A stretch of 64,000 bases of DNA from assembly GCF_013373365.1 (NCBI RefSeq), contig NZ_CP035925.1, positions 372,001 to 436,000 on the forward strand. The letters run 5' to 3'. The DNA comes from Lentibacillus sp. CBA3610. Lineage in GTDB: Bacteria > Bacillota > Bacilli > Bacillales > Amphibacillaceae. A program made the position numbers and the translations under genes. Below the pieces are notes generated by a model that searched no databases, was not told the DNA's origin, and saw nothing but the letters and a program-made list of their open reading frames with translations. This document shows, one piece after another, positions 16,755-23,994 of this stretch; positions within the stretch are counted from its first letter, which is position 1; every line of letters starts with the position of its first letter.

Positions 16755-17303
16755 ATGTTCGAGAAATGGTTAGGTAATCAATTAAGAAGACCAAGTGGAT
16801 TTTTATCACGATGGGTAAGTAGGTCTATGGAAAAAGGAAATTATGAAATAAATGACTGGACTATAAATTTATTGAAAATTAAGGGTGGTGAAGAAATATT
16901 AGAAATTGGAATTGGAAATGGCTCTATCTTAAACAAAATATCACGAAGAAATATGAATGGAAGAAATATTGGAATTGATATTTCAAAAGATATGATTAAG
17001 GAAGCAAAAAAGTATAATGAGAAACTCATTAATAACGGTGTTGTTGATATACAAGAGGCAGGGATCGAGTCATTGCCATTTGATGGTGAATACGTTGATA
17101 AATTATTCACAGTTCACACAATATATTTCTGGAAAAGTATGGATCAAGGCTTTCACAAATCATATAGGGTCTTAAAACCAGGTGGAATGTTATATGTCTC
17201 CATTATGAATAAATCGACTATGCAAAAGATGAAACGAAGGATTTACTCAACTTTATCCGACATTTTCATCAATATCCATGAAAAGAGCATGGATATTAAA
17301 TGA
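16755..17303 (+). CDS. Class I SAM-dependent methyltransferase, C-terminus replaced
   Basis: 182 residues. SAM-binding motif I is EILEIGIGNGSILNKI (about 50-65), motif II has the acidic residue in NIGIDISKDMI, and the post-motif region has VDKLFTVHTIYFWKSMD and RVLKPGGMLYVSIMNK. These are UbiE-like small-molecule methyltransferase features. After about residue 158 (KMKRR) the sequence is out of family: the DNA there encodes a GNAT fragment in another frame (17236-17505). The last part of the enzyme is therefore lost and the protein may be inactive. GAGGGGAG precedes the ATG. Confidence 0.75.
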   Translation: MFEKWLGNQLRRPSGFLSRWVSRSMEKGNYEINDWTINLLKIKGGEEILEIGIGNGSILNKISRRNMNGRNIGIDISKDMIKEAKKYNEKLINNGVVDIQEAGIESLPFDGEYVDKLFTVHTIYFWKSMDQGFHKSYRVLKPGGMLYVSIMNKSTMQKMKRRIYSTLSDIFINIHEKSMDIK

Positions 17304-17505
17304 CTTGTATATAGATGTATAAGCAAGAAAACAAGGAATAGGAGCAATGCTCTTAAATAAAGCAAAGGATTTTGCTATTGAAACAGGTGCTAAAAGTATT
17401 AGTTTGGAAACAGCACCCGATAATTATGCTTCTCAAAGATTATATGAAAAAGATGGATATATCCGAGACTCGCAATTTTATCATTATGAATTAAATTTGA
17501 CTTAA
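17236..17505 (+). pseudogene. 3' half of a GNAT acetyltransferase gene
   Basis: Read in the frame different from the methyltransferase, the DNA gives TQLYPTFSSISMKRAWILND and LYIDV, then after a one-step frame change ARKQGIGAMLLNKAKDFAIE, ISLETAPDNYASQRLYEKDG and YHYELNLT. The RKQGIGAMLL motif is the acetyl-CoA pyrophosphate loop of GNAT enzymes. The 5' half is missing because the gene is joined to the methyltransferase. Confidence 0.8.
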
Positions 17506-17526
17506 TAATGTTTGATTCAGTATTCA

Positions 17527-17556
17527 ATTATAGGGCGCCTTTCTGGAATAAGTGTT
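17527..17556 (+). repeat. Array repeat 11
   Basis: ATTATAGGGCGCCTTTCTGG then AATAAGTGTT. A strong ribosome site (AAGGAGGG) follows 6 bases later. Confidence 0.6.
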
Positions 17557-17578
17557 GACACAAGGAGGGATAAATTAA

Positions 17579-17785
17579 TTGAAGATATCGTGGATTTTCT
17601 GGTGGATAATAAATATTTTTTGGATGATTCTTTTTGTTGTGGGTACAGTTTTTGTTTGGACGAGAGAAGTAGATGGTTCGGGTGCTGTTCAAACGCCCGA
17701 GACTAAACTACTATCATTTATTGTTTTATTGTTTGCATTTACATTCCCAGCAATAATTCAAGGTATATGGCTAATCAATCATTAA
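17579..17785 (+). CDS. Small membrane protein, DUF3923-like
   Basis: 68 residues with two membrane helices (about 6-25 and 45-65). The motif VFVWTREVDGSGAVQTPETK between them fits DUF3923. TTG start with AAGGAGGG nine bases upstream, and array repeat 11 directly before that. Function unknown. No terminator follows. Confidence 0.65.
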   Translation: MKISWIFWWIINIFWMILFVVGTVFVWTREVDGSGAVQTPETKLLSFIVLLFAFTFPAIIQGIWLINH

Positions 17786-17862
17786 TTTGGTAATCAACCA
17801 TAACAAAAAAACTAGTATTCAACAGTAAGCAAAAAGTATTTACAAAGTATAAATTTTAAGTT

Positions 17863-17912
17863 GCCGCAATCTGGCGCTATTCCCTAATAAGGATTAGCGC
17901 CAATATTGCATC
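17863..17912 (+). repeat. Array repeat 12 (reference copy)
   Basis: TGGCGCTATTCCCTAATAAG, GATTAGCGCCAATATTGCAT, CA. The arms TGGCGCTA and TAGCGCCA pair perfectly. The right 30 bases are identical or nearly identical to array repeat 15. Confidence 0.8.
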
Positions 17913-17959
17913 AATACGAAGGGCATAATTTCTTATTCAATTGAAGAAGGAGTAATACT

Positions 17960-18292
17960 GTGAAAAACAAAGAAAATGTAATGAAATATTTATATTTCTT
18001 AGCTTATGTCATCCTAATTGGTATAGTTATACTACTGATAATGGATATTACCCTTAACCGTTTTTTCGTATTGGTTTTATTAATATTTTCAATAACAATT
18101 ATATATATGTCACTTATTAGAGAACACTTAAAGTTTAACTTGAAAATTATAATAGAGTTATTATTCTTTATTACTATATTTCTGTTGTTTTTAAATGTGC
18201 ATTTTGAATACAGTAGATTAGTTTTCATTTTTGCCGCGGTTGTAAATTACTTCATTTTTAGAAAAATCAATTCATATCTGAGACTAAGCTAA
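17960..18292 (+). CDS. Small hypothetical membrane protein
   Basis: 110 residues, almost all hydrophobic, with four predicted helices (about 10-27, 30-48, 57-75, 78-95). GTG start with GAAGGAG eight bases before. Array repeat 12 ends about 48 bases upstream and array repeat 13 begins at the stop codon. I do not recognise the family. Confidence 0.65.
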   Translation: MKNKENVMKYLYFLAYVILIGIVILLIMDITLNRFFVLVLLIFSITIIYMSLIREHLKFNLKIIIELLFFITIFLLFLNVHFEYSRLVFIFAAVVNYFIFRKINSYLRLS

Positions 18293-18332
18293 ATGGTACT
18301 ATTCCTCAATAAGATTAACATTGGTGTCATAT
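18292..18332 (+). repeat. Array repeat 13 (diverged)
   Basis: AAATGGTACTATTCCTCAAT then AAGATTAACATTGGTGTC. The TATTCC...AATAAG core is kept, the GC arms have decayed to GGTACT/TTGGTGTC. Confidence 0.5.
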
Positions 18333-18419
18333 ATAAAGGACAAATTATGGGATAATTGGGGACAAGGGCGTCAGGGTTTGGAGGTAGTCCTACTTTTCTT
18401 TTAATGAGCAGATTCTAGA

Positions 18420-18525
18420 AAAGAGGATGAACAACAAAGAAAGATAGATAGTAAAATTCAAAAATACATTTTTAAAGAACACGGAGAAGATCTTCTTTTG
18501 TATTTACGTCAATTAGACTATTAAG
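18420..18525 (+). pseudogene. Short gene remnant
   Basis: A frame with no start reads RKEDEQQRKIDSKIQKYIFK then EHGEDLLLYLRQLDY and stop, directly before array repeat 14. The amphipathic charged pattern looks coding. A possible ribosome site (GGAGGTAG) at about 18380 is in a different frame. Confidence 0.4.
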
Positions 18526-18576
18526 CAACGGGCGCAGTTGTTGAAGAAGCATTGCGCCTGAATCGGGCCATTTAAT
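18524..18576 (+). repeat. Array repeat 14 (full length)
   Basis: GCAACGGGCGCAGTTGTTGA, AGAAGCATTGCGCCTGAATC, GGGCCATTT. GGCGCA and TGCGCC pair. It has the GGGCCA box and a GTTGAAGAA centre. Confidence 0.75.
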
Positions 18577-18605
18577 TGAGTAAATTCACACTTTAGGGGG
18601 GATCA

Positions 18606-19028
18606 AAATTAAAGGAATTGGAATGTTAAAACAAAGCAGAGCATTTTTATATTAACTTTATTAGTTCTGAATATAGGTTATGTATCAATAGAAATTAATC
18701 AATCCTTTTTGAGCCTTTAATAGGACAATCCAATATAACTCAATCAGAGTTTTCCAGTATAAAGACATTATCTAATTATGTGTATTTTTTTGAAGTTGCC
18801 TTTCTAATTGCATCCATTATTTGGACTTTATTGTTGTTCTCAAGAAAATACAGACCTCAATTTAAAAAATCAATCACCATTCAGTTATCATTGCTAATAT
18901 TTGTATTTATTCTTAACGGCACTTTAAGTTGGGTTTTTGATGCTACTATTGGGAATTTAACACAGTTGTTGTTAGGTCCTTTAGTAATTTGTGATTGGAG
19001 CAATTATTTATTTTTTAATGCAAAATAA
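18606..19028 (+). pseudogene. Frameshifted membrane protein gene
   Basis: The first part gives KQSIFILTLLVLNIGYVSI in one frame and the second EPLIGQSNITQSEFSSIKTL, YFFEVAFLIASIIWTLLLFS and LLIFVFILNGTLSWVFDAT in another. Rebuilt, it is a protein of about 135 residues with three or four helices. GGGGGG lies upstream at about 18596-18602. No family recognised. Confidence 0.5.
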
Positions 19029-19066
19029 AAATAGGGATAACAAAACAAATTATTAAAATTGTTCCT

Positions 19067-19113
19067 TTAACGGGCGCTTTTCCCTAATAAGGAATGGCGC
19101 CAATATTGCATCA
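19067..19113 (+). repeat. Array repeat 15 (reference copy)
   Basis: TTTAACGGGCGCTTTTCCCT, AATAAGGAATGGCGCCAATA, TTGCATCA. GGCGC-TTTTCC pairs with GGAAT-GGCGCC. It closely matches array repeat 12. Confidence 0.85.
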
Positions 19114-19186
19114 TAGATTCATTATCCGGAATTATCATAGCATTAATTGTAAAATTTAACTTATTATAGTGGCGAGGAGGAGTTTG

Positions 19187-19765
19187 ATGGAAAATTCATT
19201 GTTAATGAAAACAGAGGCATCCTCTGCTTTGAACTTTTTGGTTTATATCCAAAATATATTTCTTAATCAAAATAGAAGTGAAGAAGAGTACAGATTTCCT
19301 TATATCCCTTCAAAGTACATAGTGAAGGAAGAATTTGAATTACGGTTTAAAGAATTATGGGATGAAGTTATACAAAGAGTATCTGAACATCCTAAGAATG
19401 ATATGAAAATTTTCTATGAAGAAAAAGATTTATTTCACCAACGATTGTTCGTGGATGGTAACGACAGCTTAAAGGAATATAGTGAAATTCATCAAACATT
19501 TAAGGTGTGGTGGGACAGCTTTGCGGGGCGATTCTCAGTAGAAAGAGCTATCGATGAGAAAGGTCAAAAATTATATGAGGAATTGGCAAACTTTCTTACA
19601 CAAAGGGAAATTGCACCTCAAAAAGAGTTAAATATAGGTTTAGTTTATGATGAATTTCCATTAGGTAATTTCGAGGTGTCTTCTTATTTTGCTGTCGTAT
19701 CCATAAAAGAGGTTTTTGTTAAATACAAAGAATTAATGGCCAAATTACAAAAAAGTATTTATTAA
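19187..19765 (+). CDS. Hypothetical soluble protein
   Basis: 192 residues, no signal peptide or membrane helix, mostly helical with many aromatic and charged residues (for example FRFPYIPSKYIVKEEFELRF-like segments and TFKVWWDSFAGRFSVERAID). I do not recognise the family. I chose ATG 19187 because GAGGAGGAG lies five to ten bases before it; the longer frame from GTG 19169 has that site inside. It is flanked by array repeats 15 and 16 and keeps a full reading frame, unlike many neighbours. Confidence 0.7.
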   Translation: MENSLLMKTEASSALNFLVYIQNIFLNQNRSEEEYRFPYIPSKYIVKEEFELRFKELWDEVIQRVSEHPKNDMKIFYEEKDLFHQRLFVDGNDSLKEYSEIHQTFKVWWDSFAGRFSVERAIDEKGQKLYEELANFLTQREIAPQKELNIGLVYDEFPLGNFEVSSYFAVVSIKEVFVKYKELMAKLQKSIY

Positions 19766-19767
19766 AT

Positions 19768-19820
19768 AATCGGTCGCTTTATCAGGAACAAAAATCCTCC
19801 TATTACTGGCTCAAGGGCCA
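19768..19820 (+). repeat. Array repeat 16
   Basis: AATCGGTCGCTTTATCAGGA, ACAAAAATCCTCC, then TGGCTCAAGGGCCATA. Left arm, GGAACAA centre and GGGCCA box present; right arm decayed. Confidence 0.55.
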
Positions 19821-19926
19821 TACCACGGATAACGGAAGGTATTTTCATTTGTATTTTATTAAATAATGGGTGTTATTAATTGTCATGAGATAATTAACAA
19901 ATTGGTAATCAGTTATGAGGTGTTTA

Positions 19927-20772
19927 ATGAATCAAATAAAAGAAATGGGCTATTTATGTCATATTGATGACAATGGATATATTACGAATGAATCTGATTT
20001 GAAGAATGTAGGTACTGAATTTAGAAGAGCGCTCCACTCCATTCAAGACTACCTCTTGTCTTTTTTGCCAAAGGAGATTCACAGCATCTATATCAGAGGA
20101 TCAGTTCCCAGAGGATTAGGAATTGAAGGTGTATCCGATATTGATGTATTGGTTATTACTCATTTCAAGCCTGAGAATTTAACTTTGGATTGGGTGGAGA
20201 AAGCAGAAAAAGAAATCAATAAGGAAAACAGTTCTCTAAATGGGGTTGAGCTAGGTTTTTATCATTTAAATGAGGTCATGGAATCAAAATACTTTTTCAT
20301 CATTTCTTTTATGCTGAAAACCCACAGTATTTGTATTTACGGCAAAGATCTGAGACCCAGTCTTCCTAACTATAAAGCTGGTCATGCATTAGCTAATGAT
20401 CACATTATCAAAATAAGAAGCCAAATCGACAGTGCAAAAAGTGATTTGGAAGGAAATGAAGACGTTGAAGACATTAAGGACTGTTGTATCTGGATTATGA
20501 AACTCATAGTCCGATGCGGATTGGCATTGGTCATTATTGATGAAGGGACATATACAAGGGATCTTTATCCAGCTTACAAATTATTTTCAAGGCATTATCC
20601 TCAAAAGAAGAAGGAGATGCGACAAGCGCTTGAATTTGCGATTAACCCGTCTTTAAATCCAAGGGAACTATTGCCGTTTCTAGATACTTTCGGAGGGTGG
20701 ATGGTTCGGAAAGCTGATGATTGGCTAAATGTTCATAATCCAACTGAAATTAAAAACCTACCAGTTGTATGA
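19927..20772 (+). CDS. Nucleotidyltransferase-domain protein
   Basis: 281 residues. The N-terminal part holds the nucleotidyltransferase motif: IYIRGSVPRGLGIEGVSDID with GS, G and the paired aspartates (about residues 60-80) and a third acidic residue in VELGFYHL. The C-terminal half is helical, ending TRDLYPAYKLFSRHYP and DTFGGWMVRKADDWLNVHN. This is the layout of aminoglycoside-type nucleotidyltransferases, but the substrate cannot be read from sequence. ATG 19927 has GAGGTG before it. A 3' remnant of a related gene lies at 11620-11884. Confidence 0.82.
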   Translation: MNQIKEMGYLCHIDDNGYITNESDLKNVGTEFRRALHSIQDYLLSFLPKEIHSIYIRGSVPRGLGIEGVSDIDVLVITHFKPENLTLDWVEKAEKEINKENSSLNGVELGFYHLNEVMESKYFFIISFMLKTHSICIYGKDLRPSLPNYKAGHALANDHIIKIRSQIDSAKSDLEGNEDVEDIKDCCIWIMKLIVRCGLALVIIDEGTYTRDLYPAYKLFSRHYPQKKKEMRQALEFAINPSLNPRELLPFLDTFGGWMVRKADDWLNVHNPTEIKNLPVV

Positions 20773-20781
20773 CTCTTAAGT

Positions 20782-20837
20782 AAACGGGCACTTTAACGGA
20801 ATAAAAAGCGTCCAAATCTGCATTATCGGGCCAGTTT
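20782..20837 (+). repeat. Array repeat 17 (full length)
   Basis: TAAACGGGCACTTTAACGGA, ATAAAAAGCGTCCAAATCTG, CATTATCGGGCCAGTTT. Complete order: arm, GGAATAA centre, arm, GCAT, GGGCCA box. GGAGGG and an ATG follow. Confidence 0.75.
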
Positions 20838-20850
20838 GTGGAGGGATAAA

Positions 20851-21068
20851 ATGGGCAGTGTAACGAAACTCCTGAAGAAAGAAGAGAAAGACTAAGGCAA
20901 GAAGAATGGAAAAACAATAACCCAGGTGGTGTTTTGAATGATGCAACAAATAGGGCAAGTAATGGAAGTCTTGTTGATTTAGTTGGAGGACTTGGTTGGA
21001 AAGGGACTTGAATACTAATCCTTATACTCATTGTAGGTTTAATAATATATGCTGTTTTCTTTTGCTAA
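20851..21068 (+). pseudogene. DUF6366-like small membrane protein, frameshifted
   Basis: ATG 20851 (after GGAGGG) opens MGSVTK and fails. The next frame gives ETPEERRERLRQEEWKNNN, GGVLNDATNRASNGSLVDLV, GGLGWKGT, a TGA stop, then ILILILIVGLIIYAVFF. The ETPEERRERLRQEE and NGSLVDLVGG-GWKG pattern followed by one helix resembles DUF6366. One frameshift plus one stop. Confidence 0.6.
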
Positions 21069-21112
21069 CGGGCGCAAATCAGGAATAAGGATTCGGTCTT
21101 TATTGGCGTATC
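21067..21112 (+). repeat. Array repeat 18
   Basis: AACGGGCGCAAATCAGGAAT, AAGGATTCGGTCTTTATTGG. It begins within the stop codon of the DUF6366 remnant. Confidence 0.65.
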
Positions 21113-21136
21113 AGCTCGGATAATTAGGGGGTCATA

Positions 21137-21229
21137 AATGAATGGTTTTTGGAAATTAAATGTTATAAGTATCTTGTATGCTATTATGATTTTTATACCT
21201 ATTGAGCTTTACTTAAATGTTTCAGATTA
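21137..21229 (+). CDS. Very small membrane peptide or truncated gene
   Basis: 30 residues with one helix (NVISILYAIMIFIPIELYL). ATG preceded by AGGGGG seven bases upstream and by array repeat 18. It may be a genuine small protein or the start of a truncated gene. Confidence 0.4.
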
Positions 21230-21233
21230 ATTA

Positions 21234-21262
21234 GGTTTAACGGGATGGAATTGTGGTCATTG
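21234..21262 (+). repeat. Array repeat 19 (degenerate)
   Basis: GTTTAACGGGATGGAATTGT then GGTCATTGG. Left arm and GGAAT centre only. Confidence 0.35.
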
Positions 21263-21273
21263 GCATGTAATAG

Positions 21274-21675
21274 GTGTTTATCACAATCATTTCCGTTATT
21301 CTTCTTTCTGCGGCCATTATCTATCTAACAAATAAATGGTTGAAGAATCGTAAATCATCTTTTTGGACTGTTCTTCTTTGGCTACCATATGTGATTCTTT
21401 TCAGTTTTATATTTGTTTCTTTATTTCCTATTATCCACCCAGCAGATGAAGGCGGGCCTGGGGACGGCCTGATAATTTTGGGATTTTTATTTTTTTATCC
21501 TTTATTTGTTTTATTACTAAACTCATTTAGCATATTATACAACAAGAATAAATCATATAAGTCAATGATTATTCAATGTTTTTTGACGATACTCAGGGAT
21601 TGTCACATTGCCTGTTTAGGTTTATTCATAATAGGACGGCCTTTTATATGCCAAACAGTTAAAAATCTCAAATGA
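21274..21675 (+). CDS. Small hypothetical membrane protein
   Basis: 133 residues with three or four helices (about 3-20, 32-52, 68-90). A charged loop HPADEGGPGDG separates helices two and three. The last 30 residues (LRDCHIACLGLFIIGRPF) look out of place, so the end may follow a frameshift. GTG start with only a weak ribosome site. No family recognised. Confidence 0.5.
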   Translation: MFITIISVILLSAAIIYLTNKWLKNRKSSFWTVLLWLPYVILFSFIFVSLFPIIHPADEGGPGDGLIILGFLFFYPLFVLLLNSFSILYNKNKSYKSMIIQCFLTILRDCHIACLGLFIIGRPFICQTVKNLK

Positions 21676-21689
21676 AGAAGAATCTTGAA

Positions 21690-21732
21690 TTAACGGGCAC
21701 AGTATCTAATAGATGACGTCATTCTGAAAGGG
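21690..21732 (+). repeat. Array repeat 20
   Basis: TTAACGGGCACAGTATCTAA then TAGATGACGTCATTCTG. The left arm is good and the centre reads CTAATAG. Confidence 0.55.
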
Positions 21733-21791
21733 ATAGGTTAGTTGAATAGAATGAATCAGACATAGTTTCTGGGAGAGTTGGAGGTGGAGAG

Positions 21792-22067
21792 TTGAGTTTT
21801 TGGTTTTATATAACAATTATTATAGGCTTTTCTCTTATTTATTATGGATATGATAAAAAGAAAAGCTACGAATTAAAGGGAAAAGAGATAGAGTTGGAAC
21901 AAAAAAAGCTAGATTTAGAAATAAAAAAATTTGATTGTGGTATAACTGAAGATAAAAATGAATAGCTGAAACAGTAAAGGGATAAATCTTCTTTGGATTT
22001 TAAAGAACATATGGTTAATGGGAATGTTCAAGAACGAATTGATTATATCAAAAGACAGAAACATTAA
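21792..22067 (+). pseudogene. Small membrane protein with coiled coil, interrupted
   Basis: TTG start after GGAGGTGGAG. The first 57 codons give one helix (FWFYITIIIGFSLIYYG) and a charged coiled coil (ELKGKEIELEQKKLDLEIKK), then TAG. After a frame change the text continues DKSSLDFKEHMVNGNVQERI and DYIKRQKH before array repeat 21. The short form (21792-21965) could still be made. Confidence 0.5.
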
Positions 22068-22093
22068 GACGACGATATACAGCAGACCTTTCA

Positions 22094-22140
22094 GCGATCG
22101 GGCGCGTTAGTTGAGCATCTTAAGCAGGGAGCCAATATAA
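22094..22140 (+). repeat. Array repeat 21
   Basis: CGATCGGGCGCGTTAGTTGA, GCATCTTAAGCAGGGAGCC, AATA. Centre type TTGAGCA. Confidence 0.6.
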
Positions 22141-22224
22141 TTGAATGAAGTTTATTTATACTTAGTCATTTGTATTTGATAATGCTTTATTCTTATTTAT
22201 AATGTAGATAAGGAGGGATACAAA

Positions 22225-22470
22225 ATGAAATGGAAAGAAGCTCGTGAACTATTTCCTAATCAATTTCTTTTGGTTTCCATTTTGGATTATCATTACGAAG
22301 GTGACAAGAAGATAGTTGATGAAGTAGCCCCAATACGCCCAATCAAAGATGAAGATGCAAATAAAGCGTTTTTTAGTGCAGAAGAGGGAACAATGGTTTA
22401 TCATACGGGAAATAAAAATTTTGTTATCCATATACGTAAAGATCCCTTAATGAAAGTGAGAAGGATCTAA
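22225..22470 (+). CDS. Hypothetical protein coupled to a retropepsin-like protease
   Basis: 81 residues, soluble. It starts MKWKEARELFPNQFLLVSIL and has a TMVYHTGNKNFVIHIRKDP strand-rich end. AGGAGGG precedes the ATG. Its stop overlaps the start of the next gene (TAATG), so the two are translationally coupled. I know no function; small partners of this type often accompany the same retropepsin-like protein in Firmicutes. Together they form a two-gene unit in the array. Confidence 0.7.
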   Translation: MKWKEARELFPNQFLLVSILDYHYEGDKKIVDEVAPIRPIKDEDANKAFFSAEEGTMVYHTGNKNFVIHIRKDPLMKVRRI

Positions 22471-22862
22471 TGAATCTGTTTTATGATGGACAACTTATTA
22501 CGACCAGTTTAACCGTCATATTCCGTGGAAAAGCAATAAATATAGACGATGTCGTTGTGGATACTGGGTCATCCCATACTGTTATTTCACCAGATATTTT
22601 AGAATCAATTGGAGTTAGATATGAAAATGGCGACGCAATTTACGAAGCGTATGGGATTGGTGGTAGTGTTCCATTTTACACAAAAAATATGGATCAAATA
22701 CAGATAAACTCATTTACCATAAAAGACTTCCAAGTAGATGTAGGAATGTTACCCCAAGAACATAGTGCATTGCTAGGATTAGATATTTTAAAACAATATA
22801 ATTTCATCATTGATTTGGATAAGTTAGAATTGTATCCATCAATGCGAAAAAAGGGGGACTAG
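22470..22862 (+). CDS. Retropepsin-like aspartic protease
   Basis: 130 residues. The aspartyl-protease signature is VVVDTGSSHTVISPDIL (about 27-43), and the second conserved strand is HSALLGLDILKQYNFIIDL (about 97-115), the usual LLGxDxL pattern. One such domain must dimerise to make an active site. The start overlaps the stop of the upstream small gene. A strong terminator follows. No signal peptide is seen, so the protein is cytoplasmic. Substrate unknown. Confidence 0.8.
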   Translation: MNLFYDGQLITTSLTVIFRGKAINIDDVVVDTGSSHTVISPDILESIGVRYENGDAIYEAYGIGGSVPFYTKNMDQIQINSFTIKDFQVDVGMLPQEHSALLGLDILKQYNFIIDLDKLELYPSMRKKGD

Positions 22863-22895
22863 CACATCATATTTTACTAGTCCTCTTTTTGTATT
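22850..22895 (+). terminator. Terminator after the retropepsin gene
   Basis: GGGGGACTAG pairs with CTAGTCCTC, followed by TTTTTG. It is one of the few clear terminators inside the array. Confidence 0.8.
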
Positions 22896-22972
22896 AGTTA
22901 AAGTCACTAAATAGTGTTTCGTTTAAAAGGGAGGATTAGTTCAATTAGCTATTGCAGTAGTATACTCCAGAA

Positions 22973-23027
22973 TACGAACGGGCGCTGTAACTGAATAAGG
23001 TGAACTCCTTTTGAACTGGTCCTTTGA
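22973..23027 (+). repeat. Array repeat 22 (full length)
   Basis: TACGAACGGGCGCTGTAACT, GAATAAGGTGAACTCCTTTT, GAACTGGTCC. Right box is TGGTCC instead of GGGCCA. Confidence 0.65.
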
Positions 23028-23099
23028 GGAATGAAGGAATCCAACAATGGAATGTCGAATAGGACAATGAGTTGTAATAATTAAAAAAGGAGTTTGGCA

Positions 23100-23540
23100 A
23101 TGAATACTTTAACTATCAAAGAACTTCGATCCCGGGAGGAATTCCTTGAAGCATTTCCAATAATGAATCAATTACGAACTCATCTTGATGAAGCTACTTA
23201 TCTTGATTTAGTGACAGAAGCTAAAGAAAAGGATATGTACAGGTTATTTGCTTTGTATGATCAAGAAGAAATTGTTGCAGTTACTGGGTTTAAGCCTATG
23301 ATAACTCTTTATTATGGGCATTTTGTTTGGGTGTGTGATTTAGTTACTGATAGCAGTCAACGTTCAAACGGATATGGTGAACGACTCCTTTCTTATGTAC
23401 ATAAATGGGCAAAAGAAAGTGGCTATGAAAGTGTCGCTTTATCATCAGGATTAAAACGTATAGATGCTCATCGTTTTTATGAAGAAAGAATGGATTATGA
23501 CAAGGTGAGTTATGTGTTTAAGAAACCATTGGATTCATAA
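23100..23540 (+). CDS. GNAT-family N-acetyltransferase
   Basis: 146 residues. The acetyl-CoA site is [20 protein letters not shown] (the R-x-x-G-x-G/A loop, about 85-100), followed by the typical C-terminal [18 protein letters not shown] and YVFKKPL. ATG 23100 has AAAGGAG seven bases before it; an in-frame TTG at 23094 is less likely. The substrate cannot be inferred. It lies between array repeats 22 and 23 and is intact. Confidence 0.88.
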   Translation: MNTLTIKELRSREEFLEAFPIMNQLRTHLDEATYLDLVTEAKEKDMYRLFALYDQEEIVAVTGFKPMITLYYGHFVWVCDLVTDSSQRSNGYGERLLSYVHKWAKESGYESVALSSGLKRIDAHRFYEERMDYDKVSYVFKKPLDS

Positions 23541-23546
23541 TAAATT

Positions 23547-23608
23547 CCGCAATAGGGCGCTTTCGCGGAATAAGAAATGCGTCCACTATTGCTGTCTTTG
23601 GCCAGTTA
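23547..23608 (+). repeat. Array repeat 23 (full length)
   Basis: CCGCAATAGGGCGCTTTCGC, GGAATAAGAAATGCGTCCAC, TATTGCTGTCTTTGGCCAGT. All elements are present in the standard order. Confidence 0.75.
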
Positions 23609-23645
23609 ACGTAAAAAAACAAAGAATTTAAAAACAGGTGGGGTT

Positions 23646-23960
23646 ATGGAAAAACAAAATCAAAATTATGAAAAGCTAATCAAAAAAGTGACCGCATGGT
23701 GTAAAAATCAAGATGATATCCGCATCGTAATAATCGTAGGGTCGAGGGCTAATGATTGAAAGACCCGGATGAATGGTCAGATTTGGACATAGAGTACTTG
23801 ATGAATTAAGCAATATACTTGCATATCCTCCAGAAGTTAAGGACGCATATATTTGGATGCTTATAAACGATTGTCATATATGTCTGTTTTGACTGCAAAA
23901 CAAATACCCTATGGGAAATGATATTCTTTTAATAAAGGCAGTTAGCAAAAATTAAAGAAC
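23646..23960 (+). pseudogene. AadS/ANT(6)-like nucleotidyltransferase remnant
   Basis: ATG 23646 after AGGTGGGG opens MEKQNQNYEKLIKKVTAWCK and reaches IVIIVGSRAND before a stop. In the next frame DPDEWSDLDIE follows, completing the GSR...DEWSDLD nucleotidyltransferase motif of streptomycin-adenylyltransferase-like proteins. Later pieces (LDELSNILAYPPEVKDAYIW) are in yet another frame. Too broken to be active. Confidence 0.6.
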
Positions 23961-23994
23961 GGTGATGACCTTTTCGTGTTATTCAATCTTCTGT

